From JBNKHG01 sp050290225 (GTDB lineage: Bacteria > Pseudomonadota > Gammaproteobacteria > Pseudomonadales > Cellvibrionaceae), in the NCBI GenBank assembly GCA_050290225.1, contig JBNKHG010000069.1:9267-73266 (forward strand): DNA of 64,000 bases, read 5' to 3'. Of this stretch, positions 1 through 7,073 are shown piece after piece. Each line of letters starts with the position of its first letter. Within the stretch, counting starts at the first letter, position 1. The translations under genes were made by a program, and so were the position numbers. The notes under the pieces were generated by a model. The model was not told where the DNA came from. It saw only the letters and a program-made list of their open reading frames with translations, and made no database searches.

Positions 1-22
1 TGCTTACGCGCCTGGAGGCTGA

Positions 23-1054
23 CTAGGGACTTTCGACCGACAGATACACCATGGTCTGGTTTAGCAGCTGATAAGCGATCTCACCGAAAGTGATCGGCCC
101 GGTAATATCGGCGGTTTGTTTTCCTTCGAGTTCCAGGAAAAGATAATTGAGTATGCAATTACACGAGAAGACCCAGCTGTTTGTGCATGTTGGAGTTGCC
201 GCTTCGAACGCCCCAATGTAATCACCTACCGGTAATGCCACTCGGTAGACGGCATCCTCAAACACCGGCGCGTAAAACTCGACAACCTCCTTTTCGTGAT
301 GGTTGGCCTTGATGCTGACATTGATCATTGCGCCACTGTAGTCGGCAACAAGTGGCAGGCGTGTATCAATACCATTATCCATTAAATAGCGGGAGAAGTT
401 TTCGGGTTTACCGTCGACAAGACATTCTCCGGCACTGAAACCGGACCGGGGAAAGGTTATTTCATGGCTGTCACCCTGGCTGAAGAGGTTGACGATATCC
501 AGGTGAACGTGATTGCTGTCTGGCAGTTGCATATGCATGACAACCGCTTTGTCGGTCCAAAGCTCGCCTGTCTCTCCGCTGATCACCTTGGGTTTTGCCG
601 TGGCGATATCGTCAAGGTGAGTTCCGGAAACCCAGCCGACAATGGGTTTGATAAACATATCATCATAAGTCGGGGCATTGCGTGCATATTCTGAAAGAAT
701 CTCGCTGCCGCCAGGCAAAATAATCAATGAGAACCCGTTATCGGGAGCGTCGCAGGCAACCATGTGCAGTTGATCTCTATCGTAACTCTTGATTACGCAA
801 TGACCTTGCAGCCGGGAAAAATCGTTGACAAACAATTTTTCCCGTGTGGTGACACCACCCTCCTCTCCGATAAAATAGGGAATACTGCCGCCAATCCAAT
901 TACCCAAGGGCAGCTGCCTGAGCAGGGATTCATCCCCGGCAATGGAGAGGCAACGACCGTCGGCAATCAGAGAGGACGCGGTTTCCAGGTCCACCAGTCC
1001 TTGTTTCGTCTCTTCGGGTTTGTTCGAACCAACGTTTTCCACACTGATAATCAC
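23..1054 (-). CDS. Conserved hypothetical protein (possibly DUF6976-like)
   Basis: A 343-residue soluble protein with no signal peptide or membrane segment. The N-terminal part has a GNWIGGSIPYF stretch (about residues 52-62) of the kind I associate from memory with an uncharacterised family (DUF6976). That assignment is weak. The GTG start at 1054 is supported by a purine-rich AGGGGG that overlaps the end of the upstream gene, so the two form a translationally coupled pair (5 bp gap). A cluster of Cys residues near the C-terminus (CTNSWVFSCNC) could bind a metal, but this is only a visual impression. No function is assigned. Confidence 0.6.
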   Translation of the reverse strand: MIISVENVGSNKPEETKQGLVDLETASSLIADGRCLSIAGDESLLRQLPLGNWIGGSIPYFIGEEGGVTTREKLFVNDFSRLQGHCVIKSYDRDQLHMVACDAPDNGFSLIILPGGSEILSEYARNAPTYDDMFIKPIVGWVSGTHLDDIATAKPKVISGETGELWTDKAVVMHMQLPDSNHVHLDIVNLFSQGDSHEITFPRSGFSAGECLVDGKPENFSRYLMDNGIDTRLPLVADYSGAMINVSIKANHHEKEVVEFYAPVFEDAVYRVALPVGDYIGAFEAATPTCTNSWVFSCNCILNYLFLELEGKQTADITGPITFGEIAYQLLNQTMVYLSVESP

Positions 1055-1059
1055 CCTGC

Positions 1060-1782
1060 CTACCCCCTCATCTGCGATATTTCGTGTGTCAGGAACTGCT
1101 CATGTTTAAGGAAGTACTTCCGCAGCTCGTTGATTCTCAGCATTCTGGTTTCATCGTCACTTGCATTCTTGAACTGCGTACGCACCCGGCTTATTAGCAG
1201 TTTAAGGCCCAGCTGGCGAATATGTATCTCAATCTCATTATTGATCACCTGAACCCAAACCGGATCTTCAACCGGCGGAACTCGACTTTGTGTTGCGTTT
1301 GTATCAGTGTCGTGAATGTTGGCTTTTCGCTCCAGGTGGGTGAGCGATTCAGTCTCCTGAAGTTGAAGATCGCCTTTGTCGTGCAGGCGCTTTACAATCC
1401 ATACATCCTGGAAGTCAACGTCGAGCAGGCTGCAGGCGGCACGATAACTGATTCTTTCGCTAAGCAGTTCTACCAATCTTCGAGACATCGCATTGCTAAA
1501 AGGCGTGCTTTTTTCTCCCAGCCAGGGAACAGATCGATCTTCGTCCAATCTCGCATGAAAATAGGTGCGGCATTCGCCGATACTGAGGTGCTGCCAGACA
1601 CCGGTTTCCGCTCCGGTTGCAAGCGGCAGAGTGCGCTTAAACCAGCCGCCCGCTCCCTTGGCTGCGGAATCTGTCGAAACCCAGATATCAACGCGTTTTC
1701 TGTCTTTGTCCCTATCTACCCGAATGATGTGCCACGGCGGCTTAATGTCGAAAACGTGTTCGCACAGCTCTCTGTCAATCAT
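1060..1782 (-). CDS. Hypothetical protein, upstream partner of the 343-residue protein
   Basis: 240 residues, soluble and charged. The region around residues 105-140 (LVELLSERISYRAACSLLDVDF) resembles a helix-turn-helix of the kind seen in transposase-derived or regulatory proteins, but no family was recognised. A GGGGGG run just before the ATG can act as ribosome binding site. It is the first gene of a two-gene operon with the protein that ends at 23. No promoter was recognised upstream. Confidence 0.55.
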   Translation of the reverse strand: MIDRELCEHVFDIKPPWHIIRVDRDKDRKRVDIWVSTDSAAKGAGGWFKRTLPLATGAETGVWQHLSIGECRTYFHARLDEDRSVPWLGEKSTPFSNAMSRRLVELLSERISYRAACSLLDVDFQDVWIVKRLHDKGDLQLQETESLTHLERKANIHDTDTNATQSRVPPVEDPVWVQVINNEIEIHIRQLGLKLLISRVRTQFKNASDDETRMLRINELRKYFLKHEQFLTHEISQMRG

Positions 1783-2035
1783 ACGCCCCCCAACTAGTAT
1801 TTTTTATTTTCTATCCCGCAACAAAGCAGGTTTCACTCTTCAGCAACCGGTTACCGAACTATCTGTCCAGCTCTTGTGTCACTTGGGAAAAGTTCTGTCA
1901 GCGCTTAAAACTGATTGGCCACGGACGATTATAGAGAGGTGACGAGCCGTTTTGGCATCCTACGATGGGACTATGGCGTTACGATCTTGCTACTACTTTA
2001 GTTGCCAATAGCAAGCAGAACGAGATATCTCTCAC
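1783..2035. other. Intergenic, no gene seen
   Basis: Between the start of the minus-strand hypothetical gene and the terminator of the first leader-peptide gene. It presumably holds the promoter of the two-gene operon on its left, but I see no clear motif, repeat or conserved reading frame. Confidence 0.4.
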
Positions 2036-2070
2036 AAAAAAAAAGGGGGAAGCCTTTTGAGCTTCCCCCC
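2036..2070 (-). terminator. Rho-independent terminator of peptide gene A
   Basis: On the minus strand a perfect 9-bp stem (GGGGGAAGC with GCTTCCCCC, 7-nt loop) is followed by nine T. It lies 25 bp after the stop of the peptide gene at 2095. Confidence 0.9.
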
Positions 2071-2094
2071 TGTTGGAGACAACTACCGGTCCGA

Positions 2095-2403
2095 TTAACG
2101 GATGGAAGTGTTGCCCAGGTCATACACGTACATATTGTTGTCCTGATACAGGTCCTGATGAACCGGGGCGTCAATCGTACCGTTACCGCCTTTGATGGCC
2201 TGGTTGTTGGTTACCGCACCGGCGTTGGCCTGTGACAGGTCCAGGGCGAACATCTGTTTTACATCGGCCACCTTGTTATCCAGGTGAGTGGAGAAGTCCA
2301 GGTCAAACATGGGGCTACGCATCTTGCGCCCACCACCAATCACGGTGCTCATGGACTTGGCATCGAGTTCTTTGCTTACGGAAAGGTCTTTGATTTTCAA
2401 CAT
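2095..2403 (-). CDS. Double-glycine leader peptide, copy A (NNQAI family)
   Basis: 102 residues. Residues 1-24 form a leader (MLKIKDLSVSKELDAK...VIGG) typical of substrates of C39-peptidase ABC exporters: Leu-Asp pair, hydrophobic residues at regular spacing, Gly-Gly before the cut. The predicted core (residues 25-102) is acidic, rich in Asn and Gln, has no Cys, and carries NKVAD, VTNNQAIKGGNG and a C-terminal DLGNTSIR. A strong ribosome binding site (GAGGT) precedes the ATG. A sigma-54 promoter lies about 75 bp upstream and a terminator follows. It is nearly identical to the copy at 6472. I infer export by the C39 transporter at 8431. Whether the product is a bacteriocin, a signal or a structural peptide cannot be told; absence of Cys and of modification enzymes nearby argues against a lanthipeptide. 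Confidence 0.85.
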   Translation of the reverse strand: MLKIKDLSVSKELDAKSMSTVIGGGRKMRSPMFDLDFSTHLDNKVADVKQMFALDLSQANAGAVTNNQAIKGGNGTIDAPVHQDLYQDNNMYVYDLGNTSIR

Positions 2404-2475
2404 GGTGATTACCTCTACAGAGTTTCGGTCAGGGTTTAAAGTATTGAGCGTTTTGCTCGCTTACACCCTGAATAT

Positions 2476-2491
2476 TGCAGAGGCCGTGCCA
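2476..2491 (-). promoter_or_regulatory. Sigma-54 promoter of peptide gene A
   Basis: Minus strand reads TTGGCACGGCCTCTGCA, with the -24 GG and -12 GC exactly 10 nt apart as in the consensus TGGCAC-N5-TTGC. The predicted start near 2465 gives a 5' leader of about 60 nt. The same element precedes the copy at 6472 and the gene at 30310. Confidence 0.8.
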
Positions 2492-2779
2492 ACACAGGAA
2501 CAAACCGTAAAAAATATTTTTAACCCTTTGATTTGTATGAATTTATTAAACAAGACTTGATAAACAACGCCATTAACGCTGTATTTCCGATATCAATTAT
2601 GCCGGGATAGAACAAAGCGAAATCCGAAGCAGTTTGATGAAAACCAACACCCAGGAAATTGCCAGAGTATCCAAGCACCCAAAGGCTCTTACAGAGTACC
2701 CCCTTCGCCTATTCTGGCCTGTATGCTCGCACCTGCGCCTCTGTCGCCCCACCTGAGCTCGCAAAATGGAATCAGACTT
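2492..2779. other. Intergenic region upstream of peptide A promoter
   Basis: AT-rich between 2510 and 2600, with no gene recognised. A CCAACAC half-site at about 2646 (minus strand GTGTTGG), roughly 180 bp upstream of the predicted start, resembles sequences in the inverted repeats upstream of the other sigma-54 peptide promoters. It ends at the stop of the sulfur-carrier/E1/rhodanese fusion. Confidence 0.35.
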
Positions 2780-4198
2780 CTAGTACTGTTTCATCGCGGG
2801 ATCGATCTCCCGCGCCCAGGCCAAAATACCACCCTGCAGGTTTACCGGCCGCGCAAACCCCTGATCAAGCAAAAATTGACACACCTGTGCTGAGCGCGAA
2901 CCACTCTTACAATGCAGGATAATTTCCTGGTCCGGATCAAATTCGTGCAGATGGTTTGCAAAGTCGTTCACTGGAATCAAGCGGGCTGTTGCTAAATGGC
3001 AGATTTCCCACTCGTAGGGCTCACGCACATCGACAATGGTCAGTGATTCTTCATTCTCGAGCCTACTCTTGAGTTCCCCAACACTGATTTCACCCCAAGG
3101 CACCCGGGCCGGAGTTGGGGGAATGCCACAGAAAGTCTCGTAATCGATCAGTTCCGTAATGCTCGGTTTATCACCACATAACGAACAAGTGGTTTTGCGA
3201 CGTACCTGCAGTTCGTCAAAGCGCATCTGTAACGCATCGTAAAGCAGCAAACGGCCGCTCAGCACTTCGCCGATACCGGTCGTGATCTTGATCGCCTCGG
3301 TCGCCTGGATACTGGCGATAATCGCGGGCAACACCCCCAACACACCGCCCTCGGCACAGGAAGGCACCATGCCCGGCGGTGGCGGTTCCGGATAGAGACA
3401 GCGGTAGCAGGGACCGCCATCATAATGAAACACACTGGCCTGACCATCGAAGCGGAAAATGCTGCCGTAAATATTGGGCTTGTCCAACAGTACACAGGCA
3501 TCGTTGACCAGATAACGGGTGGGAAAGTTGTCGGTGCCGTCGATCACCAGGTCATAGTCCGCGATGATGTCCAGGGCATTGTCTGCCTTCAGGGCCTGCT
3601 CATAGGTACGGACTTCCGTAAAGGGATTGAGGTCGCGAATGCGTGCCGCCGCCCGCCGCGCTTTGCTTTCGCCGAGATCGGACACACCAAATAATATCTG
3701 CCTCTGTAAGTTGGATTCATCCACCTGGTCGTAGTCGATAATGCCCAGGGAGCCAATACCAGCGGCAGCCAGGTAGAGACACAGAGGCGAGCCCAGGCCA
3801 CCGGCGCCTACAATTAAAATTTTTGCGGCTTTCAGCTTTTGCTGACCGGCTATCCCCACCTCCGGCAGGGTCAGGTGGCGACTGTAACGAATCAATTCGT
3901 CGGGCTTTAGAAGTGGCAGCTCCTCTCCGCCGGCAATCGCAGGCACAATACGTAGCTCACAGTTATCTTGCAGCGCGGTGGCCAATCCCTGCTGCTCACG
4001 GATATCCACTTTATTCAAATAGAGATTGACGAAATTGCGCAAATGGCCATCGTCGTCCAACAACTGGGGGCGTAGTTGCGGGCATTGGATTAAAAGTTGA
4101 TCCAGCGCCTCTTGAACAGTTGCCGCCTCCAGTGTCAATTGACTCTGGCTGCCGGTAAAATGTCTTAATGGCGAAGGGATTTTGACAGTCGCTTTCAT
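2780..4198 (-). CDS. Sulfur carrier - E1-like adenylyltransferase - rhodanese fusion
   Basis: 472 residues from the ATG at 4198, chosen for its GAGGTGAGG ribosome site. Residues 1-91 are a MoaD/ThiS/CysO-type beta-grasp domain ending in AGG (Gly90-Gly91), directly followed by EE. Residues about 100-345 are a MoeB/ThiF-type E1 enzyme with the ATP loop GAGGLGSP and two CxxC zinc pairs (CYRC, CSLC). Residues about 365-472 are a rhodanese with active-site loop HCKSGSR. In the known pathway the E1 adenylates the carrier's C-terminal glycine and rhodanese Cys supplies sulfur to make a thiocarboxylate. Because the carrier is fused, its Gly-Gly is internal and would have to be freed by cleavage. The JAMM peptidase next door is the obvious candidate. 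Operon partners are the JAMM gene (10 bp) and cysteine synthase. Confidence 0.9.
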   Translation of the reverse strand: MKATVKIPSPLRHFTGSQSQLTLEAATVQEALDQLLIQCPQLRPQLLDDDGHLRNFVNLYLNKVDIREQQGLATALQDNCELRIVPAIAGGEELPLLKPDELIRYSRHLTLPEVGIAGQQKLKAAKILIVGAGGLGSPLCLYLAAAGIGSLGIIDYDQVDESNLQRQILFGVSDLGESKARRAAARIRDLNPFTEVRTYEQALKADNALDIIADYDLVIDGTDNFPTRYLVNDACVLLDKPNIYGSIFRFDGQASVFHYDGGPCYRCLYPEPPPPGMVPSCAEGGVLGVLPAIIASIQATEAIKITTGIGEVLSGRLLLYDALQMRFDELQVRRKTTCSLCGDKPSITELIDYETFCGIPPTPARVPWGEISVGELKSRLENEESLTIVDVREPYEWEICHLATARLIPVNDFANHLHEFDPDQEIILHCKSGSRSAQVCQFLLDQGFARPVNLQGGILAWAREIDPAMKQY

Positions 4199-4208
4199 TG
4201 TCCTCACC

Positions 4209-4658
4209 TCAAACAAGAATGCTTTCCTCTTCAAAACGCTCGCGGTTTTCAGTTAACCGCCAGGAGCGGTAGCTGACAGCGCGTCCTGCCCGCACGGCGA
4301 TAATAATATAGCTGAGCCCGGGCCACGCATGTGTACGATCGAACTCCGAGGGCCGGTCGGGGTGGTCGGGGTGGGAATGCACCACGCTGACAATGGCCAG
4401 GCCTTCGCTGTCGGCGCGATCTTCGGCCATCTGATAGATCATCGGGTCGATTAAAAAGCGCCGTTCGCTGTTGTCCCTGCGGTCGTTTTCAAAGGGCAGG
4501 TAGTAGTGAGCGTGGCTTTCCGCTTCGCGGCTATCATCGTCACAACTATCGTCCTGACGACTTTCGCCCACAATTAAACCGCAACTCTCCGCCGGGTAGA
4601 CAGCTTCCGCCTGGGTCATCATGGCCACAATTATTTCCTGGCTGATTCTGATAGACAT
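4209..4658 (-). CDS. JAMM/M67-family metallopeptidase (Mec/HcyD-like)
   Basis: 149 residues from the ATG at 4658, just after the upstream stop; a start at 4682 overlapping cysM is also open. It has the zinc motif of the Mov34/MPN/PAD-1 family: ESCGLIVGE near residue 24, then HSHPDHPDRPSEFD (His-x-His-Pro ... Ser-x-x-Asp). Bacterial relatives (mycobacterial Mec+, HcyD in Wolinella, QbsD) remove residues after Gly-Gly of a sulfur carrier or release the amino acid formed on it. Its position between cysteine synthase and the sulfur-carrier fusion supports the same role here. A stretch DDSCDDDSREAESH forms an acidic insert. Confidence 0.88.
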   Translation of the reverse strand: MSIRISQEIIVAMMTQAEAVYPAESCGLIVGESRQDDSCDDDSREAESHAHYYLPFENDRRDNSERRFLIDPMIYQMAEDRADSEGLAIVSVVHSHPDHPDRPSEFDRTHAWPGLSYIIIAVRAGRAVSYRSWRLTENRERFEEESILV

Positions 4659-4662
4659 AGGG

Positions 4663-5565
4663 TTAATCCCATAGCCCGGCACTAAAATAGCGCTCGCCCA
4701 AGTCGCAAAGCAACGTCGTTACCACCGCTTCTTCACCGCTTTCGTCCAGCTTTGCCATCAACTTGCAACAGGCGGCCAGATAAGCACCCGAAGACTGGCC
4801 GAGAAAATAGCCGTGTTTTGCCAGTGAGTGACAGTATTCCCGGGCTTCGTCGGCCGTCACATCCAGCCATTCGTCCACCAGGGAATCGTCAAAAATTTCC
4901 GGCACTATATCCTCGGGCTCGCCCAGAGGCTTCAGCCCTTCTATGCCCGGCCAGCGCTCCGGCATCACGCCGATAATATTGATGGCGGGGTTTGTTTCCC
5001 GCAGTCGACGACCGATACCGGTCAGGGAACCGCCTGTACCCACGCCACAGACAAAGTGAGTAATGGGCCGTGGCACCTGCGAGATCAATTCAACCGCCGT
5101 GCCCTGATAGTGGGCCATCACGTTATTCCGGTTGCTGTATTGATCGCAGAAAAAATAGGCCTCCGGCTCGGCGTCGTACATGGCCCGCACATGACGCAGG
5201 GCCTGGTCGTAGCCCTCCAGGGGATCGGTTTCGATCAGCTCGGCACCATGAGCCTTGAGACGCGCCTTGCGCTCACGACTGGCGTTGCCGGGAATCACTA
5301 TACGCACCCGCAGGTCCAGGGCGCCACCGATCATGGCGTAGGAGATACCCGCATTGCCGCTACTGGAGTCCAGTACAATTTTTTCGCGGGTCAGTTCACC
5401 GGTTTCCAGCGCAGAACAGAGCATCTGTTTAACCGGCCGGTCTTTCAGGGAACCGCCGGGGTTCATCCACTCCGCCTTGCCAAACAGTGACATTCTCTTC
5501 CTGTTCGGGATGAAGAAGCCGAGATCCACCAACGGGGTATTGCCTACCAGTGCCAGGAGATTCAT
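4663..5565 (-). CDS. cysM: Cysteine synthase family PLP enzyme (CysM/CysK type)
   Basis: 300 residues, full length for the family. Visible are the PLP lysine in GGSLKDRP (about residue 40), the substrate loop SSGNAG and the phosphate loop GVGTGGSLTG. With a JAMM protease and a sulfur-carrier fusion directly downstream, it most likely uses a protein thiocarboxylate as sulfur donor to O-phosphoserine or O-acetylserine, as in the mycobacterial CysM-CysO-Mec route. Which acceptor is used cannot be told from sequence alone. It is the first gene of a three-gene minus-strand operon. A palindrome sits 14 bp before the start. Confidence 0.88.
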   Translation of the reverse strand: MNLLALVGNTPLVDLGFFIPNRKRMSLFGKAEWMNPGGSLKDRPVKQMLCSALETGELTREKIVLDSSSGNAGISYAMIGGALDLRVRIVIPGNASRERKARLKAHGAELIETDPLEGYDQALRHVRAMYDAEPEAYFFCDQYSNRNNVMAHYQGTAVELISQVPRPITHFVCGVGTGGSLTGIGRRLRETNPAINIIGVMPERWPGIEGLKPLGEPEDIVPEIFDDSLVDEWLDVTADEAREYCHSLAKHGYFLGQSSGAYLAACCKLMAKLDESGEEAVVTTLLCDLGERYFSAGLWD

Positions 5566-5578
5566 AAATCATCTCCCT

Positions 5579-5599
5579 GAAGTATCAACTGAATACTTC
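5579..5599 (-). promoter_or_regulatory. Candidate operator upstream of cysM operon
   Basis: Perfect 7-bp inverted repeat GAAGTAT-N7-ATACTTC, 14 bp before the cysteine synthase ATG. Placement fits a repressor or LysR-type regulator site; the cognate regulator is not in the window. Confidence 0.4.
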
Positions 5600-6078
5600 T
5601 AATCATTGATCAGTTCCGCGCCTGGTGCAAGGGGCAAAAAAAACGGTAAAAACCTCGCGGGTATTAGCCTCGGAATGTTAGCCACCAGTCTTTAAAGGCG
5701 GTCCTGTCAAAAGGGCCGGAAAGAGTCTGTTCCAATCGCTTGCGCGATCTAAAAAATTTTGGTTCCTCTGAATAATCCGTGGGTATGATGTAATTCGAGA
5801 GCCTATTAACCTGTTGAAATTCAAGATCTTTTTGTGGTAGGTCGGTAAATATTATTCGGATATCATTTATTAGAAGGTTTAGGCACGATGTGATAGTCAG
5901 CAAAGTGCCACAAGCGGACGAACCGACGTGCCACGAATACTTGTGGCTTGCCGCTTGAAGCCGCAAGCCGCAAGCCGCAAGCCGCAAGCCGCAAGAGTCC
6001 GCTTTTGGCACGAACGAGACGTCGTTACCAAAACATGAATCATAACAACCCACAAATTTTTCTGAAGAACCAAAAATT
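5600..6078. other. Spacer between cysM and peptide C, no convincing gene
   Basis: A minus-strand frame of 144 codons (5664-6098) crosses a heptamer repeat and has a cysteine-rich, low-complexity start. Its C-terminal half (ending DWWLTFRG) looks protein-like and could be a remnant or a real short gene, but there is no ribosome site or recognised family. Confidence 0.3.
5961..5995. repeat. Heptanucleotide tandem repeat (CCGCAAG) x5
   Basis: Five exact head-to-tail copies of CCGCAAG. The sequence just before (CTTGCCGCTTG) is partly inverted relative to it, so a hairpin is possible. A 7-bp unit inside any reading frame would shift the frame when copy number changes. Confidence 0.85.
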
Positions 6079-6108
6079 AAAAAAAGGGGAGACTCCAAGA
6101 GCCTCCCC
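6079..6108 (-). terminator. Terminator of the peptide B-C operon
   Basis: Minus-strand hairpin GGGGAGGCTC / GAGTCTCCCC with one mismatch, followed by a run of seven T, 26 bp after the stop of the gene at 6134. Confidence 0.85.
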
Positions 6109-6133
6109 CGATGCTGACTACCGCCAGGTAGGA

Positions 6134-6430
6134 TTACCGGATTTTGGTGTTACCCAGGTCATACACCCGCAGGGTGTTGTCCTGATCCAGGTACTGATCA
6201 ACGTTGGCCGTGATGGGACCGTTACCGCCCTTAATGGCCTGGTTATTGATCACTTCACCAAAGTTTTCCTGAGCAAAGGCAAAGTTGAACTCCTGATCGA
6301 TATCGGCGACTTTATTGATCGTCGTCGTCGAACCGTCAAACATCGCAAAGGGGTTCCAACCTCCAGACACCTTGGCCATGGCTTTTGCGCTCATCTCTTT
6401 GGTTACGCTCAAATCTTTAATCTTCAACAT
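6134..6430 (-). CDS. Double-glycine leader peptide C (NNQAI family)
   Basis: 98 residues. The leader is MLKIKDLSVTKEMSAKAM...VSGG with Gly-Gly at 23-24. The core (25-98) keeps NKVAD, VINNQAIKGGNG and VYDLGNT but differs from A and B at most other positions, so it is an older paralogue. The ribosome site GAGGTAA precedes the ATG. It is the second gene of an operon with copy B, 41 bp upstream, and should share B's sigma-54 promoter. The core is Asn/Gln/Asp rich, without Cys. Confidence 0.85.
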   Translation of the reverse strand: MLKIKDLSVTKEMSAKAMAKVSGGWNPFAMFDGSTTTINKVADIDQEFNFAFAQENFGEVINNQAIKGGNGPITANVDQYLDQDNTLRVYDLGNTKIR

Positions 6431-6471
6431 GATATTTACCTCAATTATTAAATTAACAGTGACTCAATCGA

Positions 6472-6780
6472 TTAACGAATCCGGGTGTTGCCCAGGTCAT
6501 ACACGTACATGTCGTTGTCCTGATACAGGTCCTGATGAACCGGGGCGTCAATCGTACCGTTACCGCCTTTGATGGCCTGGTTGTTGGTTACCGCACCGGC
6601 GTTTTCCTGGTACAGGTCCAGGGCGAACATCTGTTTTACATCGGCCACCTTGTTATCCAGGTGAGTGGAGAAGTCCAGATCAAACATGGGGCTACGCATC
6701 TTTCTGCCACCGCCCACGACAGCGCCCATGGCCTTGGCATCGAGTTCTTTGCTTACGGAAAGGTCTTTGATTTTCAACAT
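6472..6780 (-). CDS. Double-glycine leader peptide, copy B (NNQAI family)
   Basis: 102 residues, near-identical to copy A at 2095, differing in a few residues (for example AMGAVV for SMSTVI in the leader and DLYQEN for DLSQAN in the core). The nucleotide match extends through the 5' leader and sigma-54 promoter, so a unit of about 400 bp was duplicated recently. The leader ends at Gly-Gly 23-24; the third Gly opens the core. It is followed by peptide C in the same operon and lies 0.3 kb downstream of the sigma-54 activator gene, same strand. Confidence 0.87.
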   Translation of the reverse strand: MLKIKDLSVSKELDAKAMGAVVGGGRKMRSPMFDLDFSTHLDNKVADVKQMFALDLYQENAGAVTNNQAIKGGNGTIDAPVHQDLYQDNDMYVYDLGNTRIR

Positions 6781-6852
6781 GGTGATTACCTCTACAGAGT
6801 TTCAGTCAGGGTTTAAAGTATTGAGCGTTTTGCTCGCTTACACCCTGAATAT

Positions 6853-6868
6853 TGCAGAGGCTGTGCCA
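6853..6868 (-). promoter_or_regulatory. Sigma-54 promoter of peptide B-C operon
   Basis: Minus strand TTGGCACAGCCTCTGCA; -24 GG and -12 GC separated by 10 nt. It differs from the copy A element at one base. Predicted start near 6842. Confidence 0.8.
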
Positions 6869-6968
6869 AAAAATTTCAAATTCTCAAAAAAATTTGTAAC
6901 TCTTTGAATTTAAATAGAAATAAATGTTAGAGACATCATGTATGCGTGATTGAAAGGCGCCTTTAGAG

Positions 6969-7001
6969 ATCACGTGTGTTAAGCGCTGGCCAACACGTGA
7001 T
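6969..7001. promoter_or_regulatory. Inverted repeat, candidate sigma-54 enhancer site
   Basis: Arms ATCACGTGTGTT and AACACGTGAT around an 11-bp spacer, centred about 143 bp upstream of the predicted start of the peptide B-C operon, a normal distance for an activator binding site. A further CCAACACGTA half-site lies near 7048. Confidence 0.5.
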
Positions 7002-7073
7002 TGCCAAGGTGTTTGGAAGAAGACAACAGCTGGAAATAATTAGACTGACCAACACGTACGTTCGACACTGCCA

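Noticed and set aside
5831..5930. TGGCAC sequences near 5900 as sigma-54 promoter
   Set aside because: The -12 GC is not at the required spacing.
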